A stretch of DNA of 52,906 bases from an uncultured Alphaproteobacteria bacterium (GTDB taxonomy: Bacteria; Pseudomonadota; Alphaproteobacteria; RF32; CAG-239). Location: the NCBI GenBank assembly GCA_944391465.1, contig CALXTS010000010.1, positions 1 through 52,906 on the forward strand, in the 5' to 3' direction. Positions 32,827 to 41,937 of the stretch are shown piece by piece. A model generated the notes under the pieces. It did not search any database. It was not told the DNA's origin and saw nothing but the letters and a program-made list of their open reading frames with translations. The translations under genes and the position numbers were made by a program. The first letter of the stretch is position 1; each line of letters begins with the position of its first letter.

Positions 32827-35800
32827 ATGACTAAATACTATGCAGAGGTTAAGGCCAAACCTGACTTTGTCGAAGTCGAAAAACAAGTTCTCAAATTTTG
32901 GGAAGAAGATAAAACGTTTGAAAAATCCGTACATAACAGAGACGGCGCAGCAGAATTTGTTTTTTATGATGGTCCGCCGTTTGCCAACGGAACACCGCAC
33001 TATGGTCACATAATGGTCTCATATGTTAAAGATGTTGTTGCCCGTTTCCAAACAATGAACGGAAAAAAAGTAGAGCGTCGCTTGGGCTGGGACTGTCACG
33101 GACTTCCGGCGGAGATGTCGGCAGAAAAGCAACTGGGTGTTTCCGGACGTAAGCAAATTGAAGAATATGGCGTTGAAAAGTTTAATGATTTTTGTCGTTC
33201 TGATGTTTTGAAATATTCAGGTATTTGGGTTGAAATGTTCAAGCGGATAGGTCGTTGGGTGGATTTCAACCATGATTATAAGACCATGGACTTGCCTTTT
33301 ATGGAAAGTGTTATAAACAATTTCAAACAGTTATGGGAAAAAGGTCTGGTTTACGAAGATTATCGGGTTTTGCCGTACTCTTGGGCAGCAGAAACGCCAT
33401 TGTCTAACTTTGAAGTAAATCAAGGCTATCAGGATAAAACAGACAATGCAATAACCGTAATGTTTAAATTGGAAAACGGTATGAACATTCTTGTCTGGAC
33501 AACCACACCGTGGACATTGCCATCAAATCTGATGTTAGCGGTAGGTTTGGATATTGATTATGCCGTTATGGAAGAGAACGGGCAAAAATATATTTTGGCA
33601 GAGGCTTTGCTTGGACGTTATAAAAAACAACTGGAACAAGCCACCAAAGTCGGCAGCATGAAGGGAAAAGAATTAGTCGGAATGAGTTATGAACCGATGT
33701 TCCCATATTTTAAACATCTTAAAGAAAATGGCGCATTCAAAGTTTTAAGCGGAGAATTTGTCTCAACGGAAGATGGCACCGGAATTGTTCATATCGCGCC
33801 GGGTTTTGGACAAGACGACTTTGATGCCTGCCGTGCATATGACGAGAACTTCCCTGTGGTTTGCCCGGTTGATGAAGCCGGAAAATTCACTTCAGAAGTT
33901 CCTGATTATGAAGGTAAACAAGTTTTTGAAACCAATGAGCCGATTATGCAGTTATTAAAAGAACGTGGCATTTTGGTCAAAAAAGAACAATACACACACT
34001 CGTATCCGTTCTGTTGGAGAACCGATACGCCGTTAATTTACAAAGCAATGTCAAGCTGGTTTGTAAAGGTTACGGATTTCAGAGAAGATATGGTTAAAAA
34101 CAATCAACAAATCAACTGGGTGCCGGAACATATTAAAGACGGAAGATTCGGTAAATGGCTTGAAGGAGCCAGAGATTGGTCAATTTCCCGAAATCGTTTT
34201 TGGGGTACTCCGATTCCGGTATGGAAATCAGATAATCCGAAGTTTCCGAGAGTAGATGTTTTTGGTTCTGTAGCAGAAATAAAAGAAAAAACCGGAATTG
34301 AGGTAAAAAATTTACACAAACCGTATATTGATGAAGTCGTATATCCCAATCCGGATGATCCGTCAGGCCAAACAATGATGCGCCGCGTTGGTGATGTCTT
34401 TGACTGCTGGTTTGAATCCGGATCAATGCCATATGCGCAAGTTCATTATCCATTTGAGAATAAAGACTGGTTTGAAAATCATTTTCCGGCAGATTTTATC
34501 GTTGAGGCGATGGATCAAACGCGCGGATGGTTTTATACATTAACGGTATTATCAACGGCATTGCATAATCGTCCGGCCTTTAAGAACTGTATCTGTACGG
34601 GATTATTGATGGCTGAAGGTGGTCAAAAACTGTCCAAACGCTTGAAAAATTATCCAGACCCGAATGAAATTTTGGAAACAATCGGCTCAGATGCATTGCG
34701 TTGGTTTTTAGTTTCATCACCGGTTTTGAAAGGCGGAAATTTAGCCGTAGATAAGGAGGGAAAAGAAATAGCCAAAGCCTCCAGAGTGGCCTTAATTCCG
34801 TTGTGGAATGCGTTATACTTCTTTACATTATATGCCAATGCGGAAAACTATCAGGCAAAAGAAGTTTACGCATCAACAGAAAATTTGGATAATTACATTT
34901 TATCTAAATTAAAACGGTTAAGCAAAATCGTAAAACAAGGCCTTGAAACATATGACGTTTCGCTTTCTTGTAATGAGGCAGCTTCATTTATGGAGGTTTT
35001 GAATAACTGGTATATTCGCCGCACGCGTGAGCGTTTTTGGGAAGGCGATAAACAGGCGTTTGACGTACTTTATACGGTTTTGGTAAATTTGAGCAAAATT
35101 TTAGCGCCGTTAATGCCCTTCATGGCGGAATACACTTTCAAAACACTGACCGGAGAAGAATCCGTCCATTTAACGGACTATCCGCAGCTCTCAGAAATAA
35201 AAGAAGATGAAAAACTGATGACGGAAATGGATTTTATTCAGGATTTGTGTTCAGCAGGAAAATTCATCCGAGAAGAAAAAAATCTGCGTAACCGTCTGCC
35301 ATTGAACAGATTGACAATAGTTGCCGATAATCTTGATTTTGTTAATGAGCAATATCAGAACATCATTAAAGAAGAACTAAATGTTAAAAACATATCTTTT
35401 GATAATGATATCGGCAGATATGCGGAAACCAAACTTTACCTTTACACACCGTTATTAGGTAAAAAACTCGGAGCAGATATGGGAAAAGTCATGGCCGCAT
35501 ACAAGAAAGGCGAATGGTGTGACGGAACCGGCAACACGGTACTGATTGCGGGTTGTGTTTTAACAAACGACTTGTTTGAAAAACGTCATGAACTTTTACC
35601 TGGAATAGCTGGTCGATCTTTTGCCGATAATAAAGCTCTGGTAACATTGGATACAAATGTGACAGACGAGCTCAAAAGAGAAGGAATGGCAAGAGACTTC
35701 GTTCGTTTAATCCAGACCATGCGTAAAGATAAGGACTTCAATATTTCGGATCGTATAGAGTTGAGCTATGCAACGGATAATGAAGAATTATTAAAAGCAT

Positions 35801-35940
35801 TGGAAGAAAACAGAGATTATATTGCCGAGCAAGTATTGGCCGTAAAAGTTTCTAAAGATTGTGTATCCGGAACACAAGCGGATATAGAAGGAGCCAAAAT
35901 CTGCTTTGATGCAAAGGTTAGCTCCGGAAAAGCAGCTTAG
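32827..35940 (+). CDS. ileS: isoleucyl-tRNA synthetase, eukaryote-like class
   Basis: A 1,037-residue class I synthetase charging tRNA-Ile. HIGH motif HYGH is at residues 58-61 (GPPFANGTPHYGHI); the KMSKS loop is KLSKR near residue 600 (GGQKLSKRLKNYPDP); the editing domain holds LVWTTTPWTLPSN and GTGIVHIAPGFGQDD. KLSKRLKNYPDP, the length and the absence of the C-terminal zinc-finger cysteines place it in the eukaryote-like (type 2) class found in Rickettsiales, Bacteroidota and actinobacteria, and typical of mupirocin-insensitive enzymes. The ATG has no strong ribosome site (TTAGGG is 12 bases away). Followed by a clear terminator. Confidence 0.96.
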   Translation: MTKYYAEVKAKPDFVEVEKQVLKFWEEDKTFEKSVHNRDGAAEFVFYDGPPFANGTPHYGHIMVSYVKDVVARFQTMNGKKVERRLGWDCHGLPAEMSAEKQLGVSGRKQIEEYGVEKFNDFCRSDVLKYSGIWVEMFKRIGRWVDFNHDYKTMDLPFMESVINNFKQLWEKGLVYEDYRVLPYSWAAETPLSNFEVNQGYQDKTDNAITVMFKLENGMNILVWTTTPWTLPSNLMLAVGLDIDYAVMEENGQKYILAEALLGRYKKQLEQATKVGSMKGKELVGMSYEPMFPYFKHLKENGAFKVLSGEFVSTEDGTGIVHIAPGFGQDDFDACRAYDENFPVVCPVDEAGKFTSEVPDYEGKQVFETNEPIMQLLKERGILVKKEQYTHSYPFCWRTDTPLIYKAMSSWFVKVTDFREDMVKNNQQINWVPEHIKDGRFGKWLEGARDWSISRNRFWGTPIPVWKSDNPKFPRVDVFGSVAEIKEKTGIEVKNLHKPYIDEVVYPNPDDPSGQTMMRRVGDVFDCWFESGSMPYAQVHYPFENKDWFENHFPADFIVEAMDQTRGWFYTLTVLSTALHNRPAFKNCICTGLLMAEGGQKLSKRLKNYPDPNEILETIGSDALRWFLVSSPVLKGGNLAVDKEGKEIAKASRVALIPLWNALYFFTLYANAENYQAKEVYASTENLDNYILSKLKRLSKIVKQGLETYDVSLSCNEAASFMEVLNNWYIRRTRERFWEGDKQAFDVLYTVLVNLSKILAPLMPFMAEYTFKTLTGEESVHLTDYPQLSEIKEDEKLMTEMDFIQDLCSAGKFIREEKNLRNRLPLNRLTIVADNLDFVNEQYQNIIKEELNVKNISFDNDIGRYAETKLYLYTPLLGKKLGADMGKVMAAYKKGEWCDGTGNTVLIAGCVLTNDLFEKRHELLPGIAGRSFADNKALVTLDTNVTDELKREGMARDFVRLIQTMRKDKDFNISDRIELSYATDNEELLKALEENRDYIAEQVLAVKVSKDCVSGTQADIEGAKICFDAKVSSGKAA

Positions 35941-35964
35941 TCTCTGAAGGAGCAAATAATCTAG

Positions 35965-35995
35965 ACAGCCTTGTGAAAAGCAAGGCTGTTTTTTT
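35965..35995 (+). terminator. ileS terminator
   Basis: ACAGCCTTG (35965-35973) / CAAGGCTGT (35981-35989) with a 7-nt loop and a following T-run. Confidence 0.92.
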
Positions 35996-36135
35996 GTAAA
36001 AAGAAATAAAAAAAGTTTAATGAAACTGTAACAATAAAAAACTGACGAAATTTTAACTTTTTAGCGATAGAATCGAAGATATGATTGGTATTTGAAAGGT
36101 TTTAGATAAAATCGCCTAATTTGACAAAAAACATA

Positions 36136-36166
36136 TTGAAAACACTAAAAAAATAGTGTATAGTGT
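36136..36166 (+). promoter_or_regulatory. promoter with overlapping operator-like repeats
   Basis: TTGAAA (36136-36141), exactly 17 bp, TATAGT (36159-36164). Overlapping the spacer and -10 is ACACTA-N6-TAGTGT (36142-36147, 36154-36159), with another TAGTGT at 36161-36166. A TTGACA also occurs at 36121. The repeats are placed as a repressor site would be. The 268-bp gap 35941-36208 otherwise holds the ileS terminator and AT-rich DNA. Confidence 0.6.
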
Positions 36167-36208
36167 AAACAATTAAGCGATTTTTCATAGACTAAGGAGT
36201 TTTTTATA

Positions 36209-39200
36209 ATGGCTGAACAACAAAAACAATTAAGCTTACCCGAGGCATTAGAGATTTTAAAAGGAAATCTTGATTTATTAACGGCTTCGGAAATTAAACA
36301 AGCTAAAGAAGTAATTAATCGGGAAGGAACCCCGGCAGATAAAGCCTATGTTAACAAATTAGATACTCATTTTGTCAATCGTGTATTGAGCAATAAAAAG
36401 GAGGATAATGCTTTAACTATAGAACAGTTAAACTTGATTCCGGACATGATAGGCTCAGTAAGTTTGAGTAATGAAGAAAAAATTGAGGCTCTGAATAAAT
36501 GGCGCGAATTGTCTCATGAAACATTAAAAGATATTGTTTCGGACAAAGGAGAAACAATTGAGCCGACAGTCTATGAAGATATTTTGGAACTAGCAGATAA
36601 AGTCTATGTAAATAATGCAGATGCCAAATCAAAAGTTGTTTTAACCATAGAAAGAGCCAAAAAACTTTATGATGATGAAAATGGATTATCTAATCCTAAG
36701 TTGAACGAACAGGTCTTGGAAGCAAATTTAGATGCGTTCGAGACAATCTATTCAGAATTAAAATCATCGGAAGAAAAAGCTCCTGAATTGGTAGAAATGG
36801 AGAAAATGTTCTCCAATATGAATTCTTTTGACGAGCAAGGCAAGCCGATAGATATTACCGAAGATATGATGGACGCCACATGGCAGGAAATCCGCCAAGA
36901 AATTATGGTTAATCCGGAATTTGCCCAAGCTCCGAAAGAAAAGCAAAAACAAATCATATTAGACAAATTCAAATCAGCGGCACGCGCTTCTGCATTTAAT
37001 TTAATTCTTTCATCTGAACATGAAGGGAACGCTGCCGAATTTGCCAAAGAAATACAAGCGCAAATAAAAAGCGGTAAGACAAATGCTGAAGTTAAAAATT
37101 ATATTCAAGGGCTGAGTAAAAATGCTTTAAGCTCAAAACTAAAAGCAACCTTTGCAAAATTTGAAAAAGTAACGTCAGGTATTGAATTACCAAAATCTGA
37201 AAAAATCCAAGTCAGTCAGCATTCATTCTTGTCTAATTTGGCTGCTTTATCCGTTAAGATAGATGGGTTTAGTGCTCGTCTTGGTCAAAAGTTTGGAAAT
37301 ATACCGGTTGTAAAGAAGCTCAATGAAAAAACAACGGCATGGGCAGATAGAGTACAAGCCAAACATCCGAGTTTCAAATGGTTTCGAGTAGCCGGAAAGG
37401 TTGCTACAAAAATAGCTCCGAGTATAGCAATGACGGGAGCCGTATTGCTTACGGCCGGAAGCGGAATTGCTCTGCCTGTAGCAGCCGTTGCAGCCGCATA
37501 TCGTTTCCGTCGCGGAACCAAGAGATTTTTGAGTGATTTTCATGAAAAGAGTAAAGAAGCGGAAGAACGTGGAGAAAAACTGAGTTTCCGAGAATATTGG
37601 AAAAATTCAAGTCTGCAAGATAAGTTAAAAATCGGTAGTGCCGCTTTAGCAACCGTAGGTTTGGGAAGTTTTGCGCTCCTGCATGTCAATGATATAGCCG
37701 ATGCTGTTTCAAATGTGGCAGATGCATCGGATGCTGTAAATAATACAACAGAAACAGCCGCCCATATTACCGAAACCAGTGCTCCGTTAATTGACAACAG
37801 CAGTATTTATCAAGATGCCGGAATGGTTGGTCGTAAAGTCCAGATGGCCGGTGGAGGTGTGATGGGCGCTCTTGCTGCCGGAATGGGAATTAGGCAATTT
37901 AGAACCTGGTATAACGGCTTATCTGCAGATGAAAAGAAAAAGTTTAATAAAAAAGTAGGAATTACTGGAGGTGTTGCCGCTCTTGGAGTTTTAGCTGTTT
38001 ATACGGCTTACAAAATCTATGACAACAAAGAGACATCAAACATCAATGAATTAATTGATAATATGATGAGTAAAAATCCTAAAACGCCGGAGAATATTGA
38101 TTTTGATCGTGCAGTGCGTGCAACAGCCGGTATGGCAATGAGCAATCCCGAGTTGATGGAAGGCGTTCCTCTGCCGGAAGGCGTCAGCTTGCCGGAGGGT
38201 AAAACATTTGCGGATTTAACGGCAGAAGAAAGGCTTGGGATTATTAATAAATTGGATAAAGAAGGCAGAAAGGCACTGCTCTTTAATATCATGAAAGAAA
38301 ATGATGCCGATAAACCGGATGAATTGCTTGACTTGGTATTGGATAATGAGATTGCCCAAAATCAGGAAAAAGTTAATGATTTATTTAACCGCTTAAATTC
38401 TTTAGGACAGGTTTCAGTTGCAGAAGGCAAAGAAATCACACAAGAAGTTAAGAATAATTTGATAAAACAATTCATTATTGATCAAGACAAACCGAAATTA
38501 ACATACAATGGTGTTGATGCATCAATAACACTACCGCATGTTAATAATCTGAGTGACGTTGAAGAGGTGGTCAATACACTTGAAACGATGAAGGTTGTTG
38601 CTAATAATCGCGATGCATTTAACGATTATATAAGTAATTGGAAAAGTATCACCGGAGATGAGTTGGATGACCAAACAATCGTTCAAAAGATGATTAATTT
38701 TGGCTATAAAACGTTAGATGAGTTAAAAGCAAAAATTTTAGATGAAAAAATTGAAAACTTAGATAAAGGTTTATACCATAGTTACAAAGAGAAACTCGGA
38801 TTATCTGATGAAGCATTTGAGAAAGCCTTTGTTGAACATAAGCTCAGCAGTTTGGATTCTATTAGAGATTTTACGGTAAATCAGTCTGTCAGTGGATTGA
38901 GCACGGAAGAGCTTCAGTCTGTATTGAACAGTGCTCATGAAAATGGCTTGGTAACGGATGATATGCTTCCGGAAGTTGATGGAGAAAAAGTAGCTTTTGA
39001 ATCCTTGACCGAAGAACAGCAAAGAGAAGTTCTGAAACAGGTTATAAATGCAGACAATGATAAAGTAGATCGTATCAAGGATGTTGCAGATTTACAAGCA
39101 CACATCAAAGATCTTGAGTTAGAAAAAGCAATTGAAAATCTGGAAGGAAAAGAAGATATTGCTAAAGAACTCGGTATAGAAGGAAGCGGAGAGAACGGAG

Positions 39201-41899
39201 CCGTTACGGATGAAGATATCAAAGACTACATGAAAATCAATGATATTGAATCTGTAGAGAATTTACAAGCCGAGGCTAATATTCACAAAGAAATAACCGC
39301 TATTCCGGAAGCCGAAAAAGATGCTTTGGCCGAGCATTTGGGAATTGACAAAGAAAATCTTGATGAAGGAACATCTTTGGATGATGAAATTCGCAACCAA
39401 ATGAAAGAGAAAGGGTTTGATTCGGTTGAAGCACTAAAGGCTGACAAAGCGTTAAGTGATGAGTTAACACAAATCAATGGTGAAAATAATGGTTTGGATA
39501 CGGCATACAAAGCAAACCTTATCAAATTAGGATATGGCGATGCGGAAGACGGCTTAACGGTTGATGAAGTTAAAGAATTCATGAAAGAACATGAGCTTAA
39601 CAGTAAAGCCGAGCTTGATGCATATATTGCAGAACAGACAGCTCCTATTACGTTGAGTGATGAGCAAGTAAATATGCTCGGAGCTGCGGAAAATGGCGTA
39701 AAAATAGAGTTGCCGCAAGTAGATAATGAAGGCAATCCGGTTCTGGGAGAAGACGGAAAACCGCTTATGCAAGATAAGACGGCAGATGTAAAAGCAGCTC
39801 TGGAAAGCCTTAAAGAAAATGGCAAATATGAAGATATAACGCGCCATGATCTTGAGGCCGCTTTGGAAGAAAAAGGGTTCAGTAAAGAAGAAATACAACA
39901 AGTAACTACACAATTAAATGATGGTAAAGTTTTAGATGCCCCTGTTGCAGAAACGGATTTAAGTCAAATCAACGGAGAATGGAAACTTAACTTCAAAACT
40001 CCGGAAGGATATAATGAAACAAGATTTGAAAACCTGAATCATTTCAAAGGAAACAGTGAACAAGCAGCCTTCTTCCGTAGATATCTTTATGAAGAATGCT
40101 TCAAAGATGGCGAAGGTAAGGGAATGAGCCCGGAAGCTGTTATTGAGAAAGTAAAATTACTTGATCAAGCCGGAGAATTAGAAGGAAAACCGGCAGAGAT
40201 GAATGCTCAGGAATATTTGTATTCTCGTAATATGCTTAGATCATATGTCGGAGGAATTACAAGCAAGAATATTGGTAATTATTTGGCGGAAGCTAAGATA
40301 AGCAAAGAAGATTGGGAGAGTGTTCTTAACGGAACTGCCGGCAAAGAAACTATTGATGCCATATTTAAAACAAACTTAGGCCCATATGCCGCCCGTTTGT
40401 TAATGGATAAAGACATTAATTGTGATGGCGCTTTGACAGTAAGCCAACAGGCGATTATTCATCGCGGAATAGCAACACTAAACTGGGATGCAAAAGATGA
40501 ATTTTCAGCTCATAAAATAGGCTACTACAAAGGACCGGGTTCATTAAGTTTTGAAGACAATCCTTATAAAGTTTATAATAAAAACTTAAGCCATGCGGAA
40601 ATGTCAATAGACTGTGAGGGAACAGAGGATGTTCATGGAAAAGGAGCCTTTGGTTCTGGAAATGTATCATCTTCAAAAGTAAATGATATACCTACAGATG
40701 TTCCGAATAATGATGCGATAGACTTGCCGAAGGTAAAAGAATTGGCCGCATTAAACTTTAGTGAAAACAATTTCACAGAGTTCCAAAATGCAAAAGGAAC
40801 AGTTGATATTATTGAATATCGAGAAGCATTTTCCAATACGCCGATGGCAATAAATACACATACTCAATTCTACAATGTTGAGGAGGTTCAAGCCAATGGT
40901 ACAAAACTTCCGGAAAACGGTTTAGCATATGATAAAAACGGAAATGTTTATCGTATTGTAAACGGAAAAATATCCAATGGTGAGGCAGACTTAGGCAAAT
41001 ACAAAATTGGTAAAGTTTATCCGAAGTTGGATGATAACGGAAACTTGATGAAAGATGAACACGGACGAACAATTTTTGATCGTGATAAGCACGGAGCTAT
41101 TAAAGTTCAAAAAGGATTTTTGGGCGGTTCCGGAGCTCTGGAGACAAGTGTTCAAGAAAAAGAAGTTACGGGTGAGGTTTACAAAGCCGATGCTGAAGTT
41201 ATAAATAAAGAAATGAAAACAATAGCTAAGGAAACTACTTTTGATCAAAAGACCGGACTGTATTATTACACGGTTGGTGATAGATCAAAGTATTTCTTAC
41301 CGACACAACATGGATTGGTTGAAATGGCTGTTGATGAGAAAACCGGAAACGTTCAATCTGTAATCAGAACATACGAAGAACATGGACGTGCACCGAACTT
41401 GTCAACAGATACACAAAAGGCATTATATGCCAGAGCTCAAGAAAAATTAGCGGCATTGCGTGAAACCCAAAGTGGTTCGCTCAGCAATGCAGAATATCAG
41501 CAAACCGTTCTTGAGAGGGTTGGCGCACAAAAATGGGCAACCTATGAGCTTCATCCGGTTCAAGGAGAGGAAGATACGCTGGTTATGAAAGCAGAACATG
41601 GTGTCATGATTGTAAAAGGCGGAAATATAGAATATCTGCATGAAGGAAATATAAATCAAGAAACTCATAACGCAGATATGGAAAAAGCCAGAAAGGCACT
41701 TGAAGTCCATAATAAAGCCGCAACAATGGGACAATCGGATACGCATAAACGCTTTGGACAATTCCCGCACGCAGATATGGAAAAAGCCAGAAACGCGCTT
41801 GAAATCCATAACAGAGCCGCAACGATGGGACAAACCGAGTATAGAGACTTTGAACAATTTCTGCTCAATATGGGGATGGGTAGATCCGGAGGAAGATAA
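36209..41899 (+). CDS. giant membrane-associated repeat protein of unknown function
   Basis: A 1,896-residue protein that I cannot assign to a family. The first roughly 330 residues are soluble and helical, without a signal peptide. Hydrophobic segments occur at about 401-434 (IAPSIAMTGAVLLTAGSG), 473-500, 546-565 and 583-608. The rest is acidic and rich in Asp/Glu/Lys. Residues about 985-1150 carry at least three roughly 60-residue repeats (ELGIEG..., HLGIDK..., KLGYGD... each followed by a D-[ED]-[IV]-K helix and an ESVENL/DSVEAL/NSKAEL turn). An EF-hand-like loop DINCDGALTVSQ lies near 1402-1413. The C-terminus has two 33-residue repeats. Strong ribosome site (AAGGAG) and promoter; a single-gene transcript. 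Confidence 0.85.
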   Translation: MAEQQKQLSLPEALEILKGNLDLLTASEIKQAKEVINREGTPADKAYVNKLDTHFVNRVLSNKKEDNALTIEQLNLIPDMIGSVSLSNEEKIEALNKWRELSHETLKDIVSDKGETIEPTVYEDILELADKVYVNNADAKSKVVLTIERAKKLYDDENGLSNPKLNEQVLEANLDAFETIYSELKSSEEKAPELVEMEKMFSNMNSFDEQGKPIDITEDMMDATWQEIRQEIMVNPEFAQAPKEKQKQIILDKFKSAARASAFNLILSSEHEGNAAEFAKEIQAQIKSGKTNAEVKNYIQGLSKNALSSKLKATFAKFEKVTSGIELPKSEKIQVSQHSFLSNLAALSVKIDGFSARLGQKFGNIPVVKKLNEKTTAWADRVQAKHPSFKWFRVAGKVATKIAPSIAMTGAVLLTAGSGIALPVAAVAAAYRFRRGTKRFLSDFHEKSKEAEERGEKLSFREYWKNSSLQDKLKIGSAALATVGLGSFALLHVNDIADAVSNVADASDAVNNTTETAAHITETSAPLIDNSSIYQDAGMVGRKVQMAGGGVMGALAAGMGIRQFRTWYNGLSADEKKKFNKKVGITGGVAALGVLAVYTAYKIYDNKETSNINELIDNMMSKNPKTPENIDFDRAVRATAGMAMSNPELMEGVPLPEGVSLPEGKTFADLTAEERLGIINKLDKEGRKALLFNIMKENDADKPDELLDLVLDNEIAQNQEKVNDLFNRLNSLGQVSVAEGKEITQEVKNNLIKQFIIDQDKPKLTYNGVDASITLPHVNNLSDVEEVVNTLETMKVVANNRDAFNDYISNWKSITGDELDDQTIVQKMINFGYKTLDELKAKILDEKIENLDKGLYHSYKEKLGLSDEAFEKAFVEHKLSSLDSIRDFTVNQSVSGLSTEELQSVLNSAHENGLVTDDMLPEVDGEKVAFESLTEEQQREVLKQVINADNDKVDRIKDVADLQAHIKDLELEKAIENLEGKEDIAKELGIEGSGENGAVTDEDIKDYMKINDIESVENLQAEANIHKEITAIPEAEKDALAEHLGIDKENLDEGTSLDDEIRNQMKEKGFDSVEALKADKALSDELTQINGENNGLDTAYKANLIKLGYGDAEDGLTVDEVKEFMKEHELNSKAELDAYIAEQTAPITLSDEQVNMLGAAENGVKIELPQVDNEGNPVLGEDGKPLMQDKTADVKAALESLKENGKYEDITRHDLEAALEEKGFSKEEIQQVTTQLNDGKVLDAPVAETDLSQINGEWKLNFKTPEGYNETRFENLNHFKGNSEQAAFFRRYLYEECFKDGEGKGMSPEAVIEKVKLLDQAGELEGKPAEMNAQEYLYSRNMLRSYVGGITSKNIGNYLAEAKISKEDWESVLNGTAGKETIDAIFKTNLGPYAARLLMDKDINCDGALTVSQQAIIHRGIATLNWDAKDEFSAHKIGYYKGPGSLSFEDNPYKVYNKNLSHAEMSIDCEGTEDVHGKGAFGSGNVSSSKVNDIPTDVPNNDAIDLPKVKELAALNFSENNFTEFQNAKGTVDIIEYREAFSNTPMAINTHTQFYNVEEVQANGTKLPENGLAYDKNGNVYRIVNGKISNGEADLGKYKIGKVYPKLDDNGNLMKDEHGRTIFDRDKHGAIKVQKGFLGGSGALETSVQEKEVTGEVYKADAEVINKEMKTIAKETTFDQKTGLYYYTVGDRSKYFLPTQHGLVEMAVDEKTGNVQSVIRTYEEHGRAPNLSTDTQKALYARAQEKLAALRETQSGSLSNAEYQQTVLERVGAQKWATYELHPVQGEEDTLVMKAEHGVMIVKGGNIEYLHEGNINQETHNADMEKARKALEVHNKAATMGQSDTHKRFGQFPHADMEKARNALEIHNRAATMGQTEYRDFEQFLLNMGMGRSGGR
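41671..41832 (+). repeat. two-copy 99-bp tandem repeat at the 3' end of the giant gene
   Basis: A block starting CGCAGATATGGAAAAAGCCA occurs at 41671 and again at 41770, 99 bp (33 codons) later, with few differences over about 63 bp. Both encode ADMEKAR(K/N)ALE(V/I)HN(K/R)AATMGQ. High DNA similarity suggests recent duplication, and the copy number may vary among strains. Confidence 0.85.
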
Positions 41900-41903
41900 T
41901 AAT

Positions 41904-41937
41904 AAAAAAACCGAGAGAAAATTCTCTCGGTTTTTTT
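41904..41937. terminator. bidirectional terminator between the giant gene and alr
   Basis: A 16-bp stem (41904-41919 with 41922-41937), core CCGAGAGAA / TTCTCTCGG, with A-runs and T-runs outside so it works on both strands. It overlaps the first base of the alr stop codon. Confidence 0.92.
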
